A stretch of DNA of 64,000 nt from Burkholderiales bacterium (GCA_027493935.1 JAOSJV010000013.1:33936-97935), one strand, 5' to 3'; positions 26,993 through 36,326 are shown, counted from the stretch's first letter. Numbers and translations are program-made. Notes: a model not told the origin generated them from the sequence alone.

Positions 26993-28915
26993 ATGAGAAG
27001 AGCAAACTGCCCTTCGTGCGGCGCGCCGGTGCTGTTCCGCGGCGCGACCTCGATCGTCGCCGTCTGCGAATTCTGCAAGAGCACGCTTCTGCGCAAGGGG
27101 GGCGATCTCGAGAACATCGGCAAGATGGCCGAGCTCCTCGAGGACGCTTCGCCGATCCAGCTCGGCACCGAGGGGGGTCTACCGCGGCAAGCACTTCTCG
27201 GTCGTCGGCCGCATCCAGTACCGCTACGGCGCGGGCGTATGGAACGAGTGGCACTGCCTGTACAACGATGGGCGCACGGGCTGGCTGTCCGACGCGATGG
27301 GCAACTACCTCCTCACCTTCCTGCGGCCGATGCCCAACCTGCCGAAGCTCGAGGAGCTCGCGCCGGGTCGGGTGCTGAAGGTCGAGGGCAAAGCGCTCGC
27401 GGTCGTCAACATCGAGCACGCCGAGGTCGTCGCCGGGGCGGGTGAGCTGCCGGTCGAGGTGGGGTCCGGCTGGGTCGCCCCGGTGGTAGACCTGCGCGGT
27501 GAGCAGGGCGAGTTCGCCACCATCGATTACAGCGAGGACCCGCCGCTCTTCTTTCTCGGCGAGCGGGTGCCGTTCGAGGCGCTGCGCCTCGCGAACCTGC
27601 GCGAGGACCGCGCGGGCGCCGGTCCGGCCACCGCGACCGCGGTCGCGTTCAACTGCCCGGATTGCGGTGCGCCGCTCGCGAAGCACGTCGAGGTCACCGA
27701 GGCGATCGGCTGCGGAGCTGCGGCTCGGTGCTCGACGTGACCCATCCCACGGTCGAGATCCTGAGTCATCTGGCCGCGAACGCGAAGCGGTTCTCCCCCT
27801 CGATACCGCTCGGCGCCCGCGGGCGGGTCGAGGGCTCCGAGTTCGAGGCGGTGGGCTACATGCGCCGCGAAATCGTGGTCGAGGGCGTCGCCTACAGCTG
27901 GGGAGAGTACCTGCTCCACAACCGCGAACGCGGCTTCCGGTGGATCACCGAGTACGAGGGGCACTTCAGCGTCGTGCGCGACTGCGACGGCGTGCCGCGC
28001 GTGGCGCACGGCGAGCCGCCGGTCGCGCACTATCGCGACCGCACCTACCGCCACTTCCAGCACAGCCGGGCGCGCGTCATCTTCGTGCTCGGCGAGTTCT
28101 ACTGGCGCGTGCGCATCGGCGATGCGGCGAAGGTGGACGACTACGTCTCGCCGCCGTACATCCTTTCGGCCGAGCGCACGACGAACGAGACCACCTGGTC
28201 GATCGGCGAGTACGTCGAGCCGAAGGCACTGTGGAAGACGCTCGGGCTGAAGACCCGCCCGCCGCGTCGGAGCGGCATCGCGCCGAACCAGCCTTCGCCC
28301 TACACCGGAAAGGTGCTCGGCTACTGGAAGGCGTTCGCGATCCTCGCGCTCGTCGCGCTCGTGCTGCAGGTGTTCTTCTGGTTCGGCGCCGACAGCCGGG
28401 TGCTGCTCGCCCAGCCGTTCGAGTTCGCGCCGGGGCGCCCGCCCACGCCCATCGTCACGCCGCCGTTCGAGGTGCGCGGCACGAAGCCCACGCCGCTCGC
28501 CGTGCGTACCGTCGCCGACGTCGACAACAGCTGGGTCTTTCTCGGCATGACGCTCGTCGAGAAGAACACCGGTGCGACCTACCAGCTCGGGCGCGAGGTC
28601 GCGTACTACCACGGCTCGTCGGGCGGGGAGTCGTGGACCGAGGGTAGCCGGGACGACCGCGCGCGCGTCGCGAGCCTGCCGCCCGGCACCTACTACCTCG
28701 AGATCGAGCCGGAGGGCGACGCGCGCAGCCGCCGCGCGATTCGCGGCCGGGTGGAGGTGTTCCGCGACCCGCCGGACTGGACCAACCTCCTCATCCTGTT
28801 CGGCGTACTGGCGTTCTTCCCCGTGCGTGCGCTGTGGCGCTCGGCCGCTTTCGAGCGGCGGCGGTGGGCCGAGAGCGACTACGCGCCCGGAGACGACGAT
28901 GACGACGGCGACTGA
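26993..28915 (+). CDS. DUF4178 zinc-ribbon membrane protein (frame breaks near 27176 and 27715)
   Basis: Once two one-base errors are bridged, the protein is about 640 residues. The order is a zinc ribbon (CPSCGAPVLF...CEFCKSTLL), a first DUF4178 domain (VYRGKHFSVVGRIQYRYGAG-VWNEW...), a second ribbon (NCPDCGAPLAKHVEV...RCGSCGSVLD) and a second DUF4178 domain (EAVGYMRREIVVEGVAYSWG). Next come a membrane helix (AFAILALVALVLQVFFWFGA), a beta-rich extracytoplasmic part and a second helix (LLILFGVLAFFPVRALWR) before an acidic tail. One G too many near 27176 and one missing base near 27715 break the frame. DUF4178 proteins sit in predicted envelope-stress loci with SPFH and DUF350 genes, as here. 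Confidence 0.85.
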
Positions 28916-28924
28916 GGGTCGGCA

Positions 28925-29074
28925 ATGAGAGCCTACGTGGTGATCGGCGCGCTGCTCCTGTCGCTTTTCGGCTACGCGCAGCGCGAGCACTGGTCGGTCT
29001 ACGGCAGCGATGCGCAGGCCGCGCCGCGCGGTAGTCGGCTCGGGCCGGGCAGCGCGATCTCGCGGCACAAGTGA
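28925..29074 (+). CDS. Small exported or single-helix protein (49 aa)
   Basis: An ATG 9 bp behind the DUF4178 gene opens 49 codons: a hydrophobic stretch (MRAYVVIGALLLSLFGYAQR) followed by a short polar tail ending ISRHK. No domain is recognised. The tight spacing between the DUF4178 and DUF350 genes argues for a real member of the same operon. Confidence 0.6.
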   Translation: MRAYVVIGALLLSLFGYAQREHWSVYGSDAQAAPRGSRLGPGSAISRHK

Positions 29075-29114
29075 GCGGCACCCGGCAAGCAACGAACGAC
29101 AACGGAGGCAACCG

Positions 29115-29334
29115 ATGCTCGAATACCTGAAACCGGCCGCGCTGATCGGCTCGCTCGTCTACTCCTTTCTCGGCGTGCTGTTCATGGTGATCGCCTTCGT
29201 CGTGATCGACCGGCTGACGCCCTACGACCTGTGGAAGGAGCTGATCGAGCACAAGAACCAGTCACTCGCGATCGTGGTGGCCGGGATGGTGCTCGCGATC
29301 GCGACTCGTCGTCGCAGCGGCGATCCATGGCTAG
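29115..29334 (+). CDS. DUF350 membrane protein (frame break near 29305)
   Basis: The ATG at 29115, behind GGAGGC, opens MLEYLKPAALIGSLVYSFLG, LFMVIAFVVIDRLTPYDLWK and LAIVVAGMVLAIA. This is the two-helix half of a DUF350 (YjfL-type) protein. The open frame runs on into repeat sequence, but deleting one C near 29305 gives IAIVVAAAIHG and a TAG at 29332, the expected family C-terminus. The corrected length is about 72 residues. DUF350 proteins are inner-membrane proteins found with spermidine-synthase-like and DUF4178 genes. Confidence 0.75.
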
Positions 29335-29383
29335 CGACGGCTCCACTGCCGTCTTCCGCACCGGGTCCGTTCTGCCGGCGGCC

Positions 29384-29411
29384 TGGATTCCCGCTTGCGC
29401 GGGAACGACGG
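29384..29411. repeat. Half of a REP-like palindrome
   Basis: GGATTCCCGCTTGCGCGGGA followed by ACGACGG is a degenerate copy of the palindrome found at 26818-26934 and 35664-35750. It lies between the DUF350 and membrane spermidine-synthase genes. Confidence 0.6.
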
Positions 29412-29450
29412 CCTTCCGCGCGCTCGCCGCGTACTGAAAGTCGGTAGCCG

Positions 29451-30953
29451 ATGAGCTACGCGCTCCTCGCCTCGGTGTTCGTGATCGCCGCCTGCGGGCT
29501 GGTCTACGAGCTCATCGCCGGCGCCGCCGCGAGCTACCTACTCGGCGACTCGATCACCCAGTTCTCGCTGGTGATCGGGCTCTACCTCTTCGCGATGGGC
29601 GTGGGCTCCTACCTTTCGCGCTGGGTGGTGACCGGGATCGCGGCGCGGTTCGTCGAGATCGAGCTCGTGATCGCGCTCCTCGGCGGCTTCTCGGCCGCGG
29701 CCATGTTCCTCGTGTTCGCGCACGCGCCGGGGGCGTTCCAGCCGGCGCTCTACGGCATCGTGCTGCTCGTCGGCATGCTGGTCGGGCTCGAGATCCCGCT
29801 CGTGATGCGCCTCCTGCGGGAGCGGCTCGGCTTCCGCGATCTGGTCGCGCAGGTGCTTTCGTTCGACTACCTCGGCGCGCTCGCCGTGTCGGTCGCTTTC
29901 CCGCTCGTGCTGGTGCCCGAGCTCGGCCTGATCCGCTCCGCGTTCCTGTTCGGATTGCTGAACGCGCTCGTCGCCGCGTGGGCACTTTGGCTCTTCCGCG
30001 ACAAGCTCGGCGCGATGACTTGGCGCACGCTGCAGTGCGCGGTGGTGATCGGCCTCCTCGCCGGCGGCCTCGTCCAGTCCGACCGCCTCACCTCGCTCGC
30101 CGAGGAGGACATGTACTCCGACCAGGTCGTGTTCGCGCACTCGAGCCGGCACCAGCGCATCGTCGTGACGCGCTGGCGCAACGACCTGCGGCTCTATCTC
30201 AACGGCAACCTGCAGTTCAGCTCGCACGACGAGTACCGCTACCACGAGTCGCTGGTGCACCCGGGGCTCGCCGCCACGCCGTGGGCGAAGCGCGCCCTGG
30301 TGCTCGGCGGCGGCGACGGCATGGCGGTGCGCGAGATCCTGAAGCACCCGCAGGTCGAGTCGGTGACGCTGGTCGACCTCGACCCGGAGGTGACGCGCAT
30401 CTTCGCCACCCTGCCGATGCTGCGCGCGCTGAACGCCGGCGCGCTCGTCTCGCCCAAGGTGCACATCGTGAACGCCGACGCGTTCAAGTGGCTCGAGCAG
30501 ACCGGGGAGCACTGGGACTTCGTCGTGGCCGACTTCCCCGACCCGAGCAACCACTCGCTCGGCAAGCTCTACACCACCGCCTTCTACCGGCTGCTCGAGC
30601 GGCGGCTCACCGCGCGCGGCCTGGCGGTGGTGCAGGCCACCTCGCCGCTCTACGCGCGCAAGTCCTTCTGGTGCGTGGTCGAGACGATCGAGAGCGTCGG
30701 CCTCACCGCCGCGCCGTACCACGCGCACGTGCCCTCGTTCGGCGAGTGGGGATTCGTGATCGTGTCGCGTGACCCGTACCGGCCGCCCGAGCGGCTCGAC
30801 CCGGGCTTGCGCTTCGTGTCGGCCGAGCAGCTGCCGGCGATGTTCGCGTTCCCGCGCGACATGGCCCGCGTGCCGGCCGAGGTGAACCGCCTCACCAACC
30901 AGATCCTGGTACAGTACTTCGACGCCGAGTGGAAGCGCGCGCCGAGCGAGTAG
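29451..30953 (+). CDS. Membrane-bound polyamine aminopropyltransferase homologue
   Basis: The 500-residue protein has seven predicted helices in the first 210 residues (MSYALLASVFVIAACGLVYE onward). The catalytic domain of spermidine synthase follows. It includes HSSRHQRIVVTRWRNDLRLY, LNGNLQFSSHDEYRYHESLV, motif I ALVLGGGDGMAVREILKHP, VTLVDLDPEVTRIF and VVADFPDPSNHSLGKLYTTA. The key catalytic Asp region and the substrate gate are conserved, unlike in the shorter paralogue at 24827. Such fused enzymes occur with SPFH, DUF4178 and DUF350 proteins. The reaction is probably aminopropyl transfer from decarboxylated SAM, but no SAM decarboxylase gene is in the window. Confidence 0.88.
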   Translation: MSYALLASVFVIAACGLVYELIAGAAASYLLGDSITQFSLVIGLYLFAMGVGSYLSRWVVTGIAARFVEIELVIALLGGFSAAAMFLVFAHAPGAFQPALYGIVLLVGMLVGLEIPLVMRLLRERLGFRDLVAQVLSFDYLGALAVSVAFPLVLVPELGLIRSAFLFGLLNALVAAWALWLFRDKLGAMTWRTLQCAVVIGLLAGGLVQSDRLTSLAEEDMYSDQVVFAHSSRHQRIVVTRWRNDLRLYLNGNLQFSSHDEYRYHESLVHPGLAATPWAKRALVLGGGDGMAVREILKHPQVESVTLVDLDPEVTRIFATLPMLRALNAGALVSPKVHIVNADAFKWLEQTGEHWDFVVADFPDPSNHSLGKLYTTAFYRLLERRLTARGLAVVQATSPLYARKSFWCVVETIESVGLTAAPYHAHVPSFGEWGFVIVSRDPYRPPERLDPGLRFVSAEQLPAMFAFPRDMARVPAEVNRLTNQILVQYFDAEWKRAPSE

Positions 30954-31037
30954 CGGGTTTGTCATCCCGGCGGGAGCTGCCCCGGCGAGCGGGTAGCAGG
31001 GGTGCCGTTCCCGCGTACGCGGGGTTGGCGTCGTCCG

Positions 31038-32658
31038 ATGAAGCGCCGTGAGTTCCTTGCGGCGGGCGCGGCAGCGTGCGCCGCGGTCGCCTGCGGGCGC
31101 AAGGCCGCGCCGCTGCCGCCGGGCACGCTCTCCGGCACGGCCCACCGCGTCGGCCACCTGCTGCGCGACGGCACGATCGACGCCGGGCCCACCGAGGTCC
31201 GCAAGCGCGCGGTGGTCATCGTCGGCGGTGGCATCGCCGGGCTCTCGGCGGCCTGGCGGCTGCGGCGCGCGGGCTTCGGCGACTTCGAGATCCTCGAGCT
31301 CGAGGACGCCGCGGGCGGCAACGCGCGCTGGGGCGAGAACCCGGTCAGCCGCTACCCGCTCGGGGCGCACTACCTGCCGCTGCCGACGCGCGAGTCGCGC
31401 GCGGTGCGGCTGCTGCTCGCCGAGCTCGGCGTGCTGCGCGGCGACCCCGACGCGCCGGCGCCCGCCTACGACGAGCGCGCGCTCTGTTTCGCGCCGCAGG
31501 AGCGGCTCTACCGCGACGGGCTGTGGCGCGAGGGCTTCGAGCCGCTCGCCGGCGCGAGCGCGCGCGACCGCGAGGAGTGGCGGCGCTTCCACGATCGCAT
31601 GGCCGCATTCAAGGCCGCGCGCGGGGGACGGCCGGCGCGCGTTCGCGATCCCGATGGCGCTCTCCTCGCGCGATCCGCGCTTCCTCGCGCTCGACCGGCT
31701 GTCGATGCGCGACTGGCTCGCGGGCGAGGGCTACGCCGCCGAGGCGGTGCACTGGCTCGCGAACTACGCCTGCCGCGACGACTTCGGCTGCGACTACCGC
31801 GAGGTCTCGGCGTGGGCGGGCATCCACTACTTCGCGTGCCGCGACGCGCAGGCGCGCGAAGCCGATCCGGATGCCGTGCTCACCTGGCCCGAGGGCAACG
31901 GCTGGATCGTGCGCGGGCTTCTCGCGCGCGTCGCGCCGCCGCTCACGGCCGGCGCGCTCGTCCACCGTGTCGTCGAGGGCGGGCGCGAGGTGGCGCTCGG
32001 CGTGCATCTCGCGCGCGAGCGGCGCGCGCTCGAGATTCGCGCCGAGCACGTCGTCTGGGCGGCGCAGCTCCGCTTCGCGGCGCGCGCGCTCGCCGGCGCC
32101 GACGCCGGCCTCGTCGCGGCGCTGGCCGAGTTCGACCACGCGCCGTGGGTCGTCGCGAACCTCACGCTCGCCGAGCCGCCGTGGGAGCGGCACGGCGCGC
32201 CGCTCGCCTGGGACAACGTGCTCTACGAGAGTCCCGGCCTCGGCTACGTCGTGGCGACGCACCAGGACCTCGCGTCGCGGCGCGGCCCGACGGTCATCAC
32301 CTACTACGAGCCGCTCACCGGCACACCCACCGCCGCGGCGCGCGAGCGCCTGCTCGCGACCTCGCGCGAGGCGTGGGCCGCGCGCGTGCTGGCCGATCTG
32401 GGCCGGCCGCATCCGGAGCTCGCGCGCATCACCGAGCGCGTGGACGTGTTCACGAACGGGCACGCGATGGTGCGACCGCGCCCCGGGTTCGTGTGGGGCG
32501 GTGCGCGCGAGCGTGTCCTGCGCCACGCCGGGCGCGTGCATTTTGCGCATTCCGACGTCTCCGGGTTTTCGCTTTTCGAGGAGGCGCAGTATCGTGGCGT
32601 GGCGGCTGCCGAGCGCGTGCTCGCGCGGCTCGCGATCCGCGACGGCACTGTGCTGTAG
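31038..32658 (+). CDS. TAT-exported flavin amine-oxidase-like protein (frame break near 31628)
   Basis: The protein of about 540 residues begins MKRREFLAAGAAACAAVACG, which combines a short twin-Arg-like motif (KRREFL) with a lipobox-like VACG. The FAD dinucleotide motif is VVIVGGGIAGLSAAWRLRRA, followed by an EDAAGGNARWGENPVS segment typical of amine-oxidase folds. The C-terminal FAD contact is RVHFAHSDVSGFSLFEEAQY. An extra G in a G-run near 31628 breaks the frame; removing it restores ARGDGRRAFAIPMALSSRDP. It follows the membrane spermidine-synthase homologue, a pairing also seen in other proteobacteria, so polyamine-like substrates are a reasonable inference. Confidence 0.82.
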
Positions 32659-32696
32659 GCGCGAAGCGCCTTGCGGACGGCACGATCGACGAGCAC

Positions 32697-33416
32697 ATGA
32701 AGCACGGAACAACCCACTGCCCGAGCTGCGCGGAGCCGATGGAGCGCCATCGGTTCGACCGCCATCAGTCTGGCGCGGTCGCGGTCGACCTCTGCTTCCC
32801 CTGCCACGCCATCTGGTTCGACCAGGCCGAGAGCCTGCAGCTCGCGCCGGGCGGCGTCATCGAGCTCTTCCAGGCGATCCACCGGCACGGGGACGCAGGG
32901 CGGCGGCCTCTCGAGGCGCGCCTCGGCTGCCCGCGCTGCCGCGCCCGGCTGCGGCACACGAACGATTTCTCCAAGAGCGGCACCTTCGTCTACTACCGCT
33001 GCCCGAACGGCCACGGGCGGCTGACGCCGTTCTTCCAGTTCCTGCGCGAGAAGCAGTTCGTGCGCTCGCTCAACTCCGCCGAGGTGGCACGCGTGCGGGC
33101 CGAGATCCGGCAGGTGCAGTGCTCGGGCTGCGGCGCGCCGATCGACCTCGAGCGCGGCGCGCGCTGCGGCCACTGCGGCGCGCCGGTCGCGGTGCTCGAC
33201 GCCGGGGCGGTGGAGAAGGCGGTGCGCATGTACTCGAACGCGGCCGCCAAGTCCGCGCCGGATCCGGAAGCGGTGGCGCGGGCGTTCCGCGCGATGAACG
33301 GACGGGACCGGGACGCGGGCACGCGTCCGGAGTGGCTCGAACGCTTCGGCGGCGCGCGCTCGGGCGCCGATCTGCTCGACGGCTGCATCGATCTCGTCGC
33401 CGGCTTCTTCGACTGA
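32697..33416 (+). CDS. Zinc-ribbon (TFIIB-type) protein
   Basis: The 239-residue cytoplasmic protein has three Cys-pair ribbons: HCPSCAEPMERH...LCFPCHAIWFD at the N-terminus (zf-TFIIB type), GCPRCRARL...YYRCPNGHGRL in the middle, and QCSGCGAPIDLE...RCGHCGAPV later. An acidic helical tail follows. No enzymatic motif is present. The layout and neighbours fit the accessory zinc-ribbon proteins of DUF4178/SPFH envelope loci. The ATG at 32697 is preferred; an in-frame extension upstream (LADGTIDEH) lacks a good start. It appears to be the last gene of the block. Confidence 0.75.
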   Translation: MKHGTTHCPSCAEPMERHRFDRHQSGAVAVDLCFPCHAIWFDQAESLQLAPGGVIELFQAIHRHGDAGRRPLEARLGCPRCRARLRHTNDFSKSGTFVYYRCPNGHGRLTPFFQFLREKQFVRSLNSAEVARVRAEIRQVQCSGCGAPIDLERGARCGHCGAPVAVLDAGAVEKAVRMYSNAAAKSAPDPEAVARAFRAMNGRDRDAGTRPEWLERFGGARSGADLLDGCIDLVAGFFD

Positions 33417-33662
33417 GCGCAGTCCCGCGCGCAATCGGCTGCGACGCCATGCACTCTCGGTCGAGTGCGCGCAGCTGCCGCGCGTAAGCGCCGTGAGCGC
33501 TTGCATATGGCGCAGGGCGTCCCGCGTGCGGCCGCGCTGCCCGAGGAACGCACCGCGCGCCGCCGCCATGGTCGATTCGGCGCGTCTGCGACTTTTTGCA
33601 TGGGCCGGCTGCGAGTTGACAATCTCGTAACGTTTGTGCCGTGCACGCGTGCCGTGCGTCGC

Positions 33663-33668
33663 TACAAT
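33663..33668 (+). promoter_or_regulatory. Candidate -10 box for the aldolase-like gene
   Basis: TACAAT lies 10 bp upstream of the ATG at 33678, which would give a nearly leaderless transcript. A TTGACA occurs further up at about 33616, but 42 bp separate the two, so they cannot form one sigma-70 promoter. Confidence 0.3.
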
Positions 33669-33677
33669 GCCGCCGTC

Positions 33678-34259
33678 ATGAGGGACGCCCTGGCCCAAGC
33701 GTGCATCGACCTGGCAGTGGCGCTGCGGTGGGCGCACCGCTACGGGCTAAGCGAAGGCGTCTGCAATTACTTCAGTCTCGTCGCACCAGGCGCGAAGGAC
33801 CGCTTCCTGATCAACCCGCGGGGCCTGCACTGGTCCGAGATCACGCCGGCGGACATTCTGCTCGTCGATGCCGCCGGCGATGTGGTCGAGGGCCGGCACA
33901 CGGTCGAACCGACGGCCTGCTACATCCACAGCCGGCTGCACCGCTCGAAGCGCGCCCCGGCGTGCGTGATGCACACCCACATGCCGTATGCGACGACGCT
34001 CACGCTGCTCGAGAGTGGAAGGCTCGAGCCCGCGAGCCAGAACGCGCTGCGCTTCTACGGCCGTATCGCGTACGACGAGGAGTTCAACGGCCCCGCGCTC
34101 GAGGAGGCCGAGGGCGACCGCATCGCGGCGCGGCTGAACGGCGCCGACGTACTCTTCTTGCAGCATCACGGGGTGATCGTGTGCGGCGAGAGCGTCGCCA
34201 ACGCATTCGACGACCTCTACTACCTCGACCGCGAGACGCCCGGCTGGGCAGTGTCCTGA
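33678..34259 (+). CDS. Class II aldolase/adducin-family protein, C-terminally short
   Basis: The 193-residue protein begins MRDALAQACIDLAVALRWAH and carries the expected metal-binding histidines in CVMHTHMPYATTL and LFLQHHGVIVCGE. A Glu/Asp-bearing segment lies between them (GRIAYDEEFNGPALEEAEGD). These proteins act as fuculose-phosphate-type aldolases or decarboxylases; many bacterial homologues of this subtype have no assigned substrate. The family normally has about 250 residues, ending in a helical tail after DDLYYLDR. Here the sequence stops at TPGWAVS*, and I could not restore the tail by a single base change. It may be truly shortened. Confidence 0.78.
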   Translation: MRDALAQACIDLAVALRWAHRYGLSEGVCNYFSLVAPGAKDRFLINPRGLHWSEITPADILLVDAAGDVVEGRHTVEPTACYIHSRLHRSKRAPACVMHTHMPYATTLTLLESGRLEPASQNALRFYGRIAYDEEFNGPALEEAEGDRIAARLNGADVLFLQHHGVIVCGESVANAFDDLYYLDRETPGWAVS

Positions 34260-34505
34260 AGAGGGACACGGGGAGTTCGGCGCGCGGCTCGAGCGCGAGG
34301 GAACCTCTGCGCGAGTCACCCCACGACGCTTTCCCCCGAGCACCGCACTCGGGGGCAAGCTTCGCGGGGACGAGGACTTGCCTGCCGTTCGGCGATCTTC
34401 ACACGGCCTCGTTCGCCGCAATGGCGCCCAGAGAGCTCCCCCAGCCGGCCTCCGTGGGCTGCCCCGCACGGGGTACCATTCGACCCCAGCCTAGGCCAGA
34501 CCGCG

Positions 34506-34994
34506 ATGCGCCGACCGATCCGCGACCTCCTGAGCGCCGCCGTGGTGGCGCTCGTTCTCGCCTCAGCGCCGACCAGCGCCGACGCCCAGTCGAGGCGCTA
34601 CGCCTACCGCGCGGATCTCGCCGAGCTCGCCAAGCGGAGCGAGGTGCGTGCGGGCGGCGTGACGTGGCAGTGCCGCGACCGGTACTGCGTCGCGCAGGGC
34701 CGCGGCGGCAACGTGACCGTGCGCGGGTGCACCGAGCTCGCGCGCCGGGTCGGCCGCATCGTGGCGTACCGGAGCGAGATCAAGCGGCTCGCGGACGAGC
34801 AGCTCGCCGCGTGCAACGCCCAAGCGGTTGCCGTCCGCCGAGCGGAGCCGGCTGCCGCCGTCCCGCCGCCCGCCGCGGCCGCACAGAAGGTCGCAGCGCC
34901 GCGGGGGGCTGCGCCGGCGCAGCGCCCGCGCGTGGTCACCGAGGAACTCAGCTTCACCGGAGTGCACGCTCCGGCGGTGGCCGGTGACCGATGA
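34506..34994 (+). CDS. Exported CC_3452-like protein
   Basis: The 162-residue protein has a signal peptide (LSAAVVALVLASAPTSADAQ). A conserved cysteine-rich domain follows (VTWQCRDRYCVAQGRGGN, VTVRGCTELARRVGRIVAY, DEQLAACN), as in CC_3452-type proteins. An alanine/proline-rich tail ends in EELSFTGVHAPAV. Function is unknown; a periplasmic protein with disulfides is likely. The stop overlaps the ATG of the next gene (ATGA), so both are translated together. Confidence 0.7.
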   Translation: MRRPIRDLLSAAVVALVLASAPTSADAQSRRYAYRADLAELAKRSEVRAGGVTWQCRDRYCVAQGRGGNVTVRGCTELARRVGRIVAYRSEIKRLADEQLAACNAQAVAVRRAEPAAAVPPPAAAAQKVAAPRGAAPAQRPRVVTEELSFTGVHAPAVAGDR

Positions 34995-35503
34995 GAAGCC
35001 TCGTGCACGCCGTCGGAGTCGCTTTCGGCGCGGCCCTCGCCACCGCAGCCGCGCCGGCCGTGGCCGAGACGCTGCCGATCGAGGTACCGGTCGCAGTACG
35101 CGGACTCCCGCCCAACGTGTCCGAAGGCGCGGTTACGTGCGCGGTGTTCACCGAGATCGACGGCCACACCAGCAATCTCGGCTACGGCGGCTTCGGCTCG
35201 GAACGGTTCACGGTGCGCGACGGCGTCTTCGCCGGGCGAATCAGGGTCCCCGTGGTCCTCGACGTCGGGTCGGCGAGCCTGCTGCGCTCGTACCGGTGCA
35301 CCCTTTACTTCGTCCGGCGCGCGAACGGGGACCGGCGCACCGGCGCGGCGGCGCAACTCTCCGATCCGGCCGGGCCGGACTATCGCGCCGAGTTCCGGCG
35401 CGCACCCGGGAGCCGCTTCGCCGGCGTGGTGAAGGGGCGTTCTAGAGTGTCCCGAGTCAGAAGTTCGTCGAACACGTTCATCGAGAGCAAGGCGCTCGAC
35501 TAG
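34991..35503 (+). CDS. Exported hypothetical protein with repeat-derived C-terminus
   Basis: The 170-residue protein begins with a signal peptide (LVHAVGVAFGAALATAAAPA-VAE) followed by a beta-rich domain (AVTCAVFTEIDGHTSNLGYG; VVLDVGSASLLRSYRCTLYF). No family is recognised. From about 35441 on, the reading frame enters a dispersed intergenic repeat, so the last 20 or so residues (SRVSRVRSSSNTFIESKALD) are repeat-encoded. The native stop was probably displaced when the repeat arrived. It is coupled to the CC_3452-like gene. Confidence 0.65.
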   Translation: MRSLVHAVGVAFGAALATAAAPAVAETLPIEVPVAVRGLPPNVSEGAVTCAVFTEIDGHTSNLGYGGFGSERFTVRDGVFAGRIRVPVVLDVGSASLLRSYRCTLYFVRRANGDRRTGAAAQLSDPAGPDYRAEFRRAPGSRFAGVVKGRSRVSRVRSSSNTFIESKALD

Positions 35504-35560
35504 GCACGGACGCGACCAGAGGCATGCGAAAAACCGCACGGTTCGCCGTCAGGCGAGGCG
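35441..35560 (+). repeat. Dispersed 110-120 bp intergenic repeat, copy A
   Basis: The segment starts at TCTAGAGTGTCCCGAGTCAG and runs through a core (AAGTTCGTCGAACACGTTCA ... CGAGAGCAAGGCGCTCGACT) to GAAAAACCGCACGGTTCG and a GTCAGGCGAGGCG end. An inverted, nearly identical copy lies at 53503-53616 and a partial copy at 53401-53460. The GAAAAACCGCACGGTTCG part is itself a short palindrome (CCGCACGG core). It encodes no protein. Confidence 0.8.
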
Positions 35561-35663
35561 CGGTCGTTCCCGCGAGTCCCCGAGAGGCCGACATTCCCGG
35601 GAGTTCCCGAGCAGTCGCCGTTCACGCGTCCGAGGAGTCTGCATTTCTGCGAGCTCGCGCGGC

Positions 35664-35750
35664 GTCGTCATTCCCGCGAAAGCGGGAATCCGGCGCTGGG
35701 CTGGATCCCCCGACCGATCAAGACGCTCGGGAGCGGGTTTCGCGGGGATG
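35664..35750. repeat. REP-like palindrome pair
   Basis: CGTCATTCCCGCGAAAGCGG with following GAATCC, then about 40 bp later a GCGGGTTTCGCGGGGATGAC partner, form an inverted pair. This is the best-preserved copy of the palindrome also seen near 26818 and 29384. Confidence 0.7.
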
Positions 35751-35767
35751 ACGCCGCTGGCGCGGCG

Positions 35768-36326
35768 TCACTTGCGCGGCGGGACGGTCCAGCGGTGTAT
35801 CGGCTTGCCCGCGACACGCTCGGTCTTCTCGGGCGGCCAGTCCTCGGCGAAGTCGTGCTCGTGCGAGACGATCCGCGTGCCCGGCTTCAGCTGCGCGAGC
35901 AGCCGCGGACGCAGCTTGCGGTTGTAGTCGGTCCGCAGGAAGAGCGTCACCACTGTCGCGTCGTGGAAATCGGCCTCGAAGACGTCGCCCTGACGGAAGC
36001 TCACCCTGTCGGCCACGCGCGCCCTCTTCGCGTTCTCCGGTCGCCTCGGCGATGCGCGCCGGGTCGATGTCGATGCCGACCCCGCGCGCGCCGTACCTGC
36101 GCGCCGCGGTGATGACGATGCGCCCGTCGCCGCAGCCGAGGTCGTAAACCATGTCACCGGCGCGTACGCCGGCGAGCGCGAGCATCGCCTCCACGACTTC
36201 CGGTTCGGACGGCACGAAATCGACCTCGAGCTGGAGCTGCGATCTCGCCGCCTGGGCGAGTGTATGAGGCACGGCGCCGGCGAGCGGCAGCGCACCGGCG
36301 AGCTTGAGCAGCGTCCTGCGGTTCAT
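35768..36326 (-). CDS. Exported SAM-dependent methyltransferase-like protein, paralogue 2 (frame break near 36042)
   Basis: A protein of about 185 residues with a TAT/Sec-like leader (MNRRTLLKLAGALPLAGAVP). The class-I methyltransferase core follows: motif I MVYDLGCGDGRIVITAARRY, GARGVGIDIDPARIAEA, and later VSFRQGDVFEADFHDATVVT. The C-terminus WPPEKTERVAGKPIHRWTVP matches its upstream paralogue. An extra G near 36042 breaks the frame and hides the second half. Its ATG overlaps the stop of the paralogue (ATGA). An exported SAM-dependent enzyme is unusual, because SAM is not expected outside the cytoplasm. Confidence 0.82.

Noticed and set aside
33616..33668. TTGACA at about 33616 with TACAAT at 33663 as a sigma-70 promoter
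   Set aside because: The spacing of about 42 bp is far from 16-18 bp.
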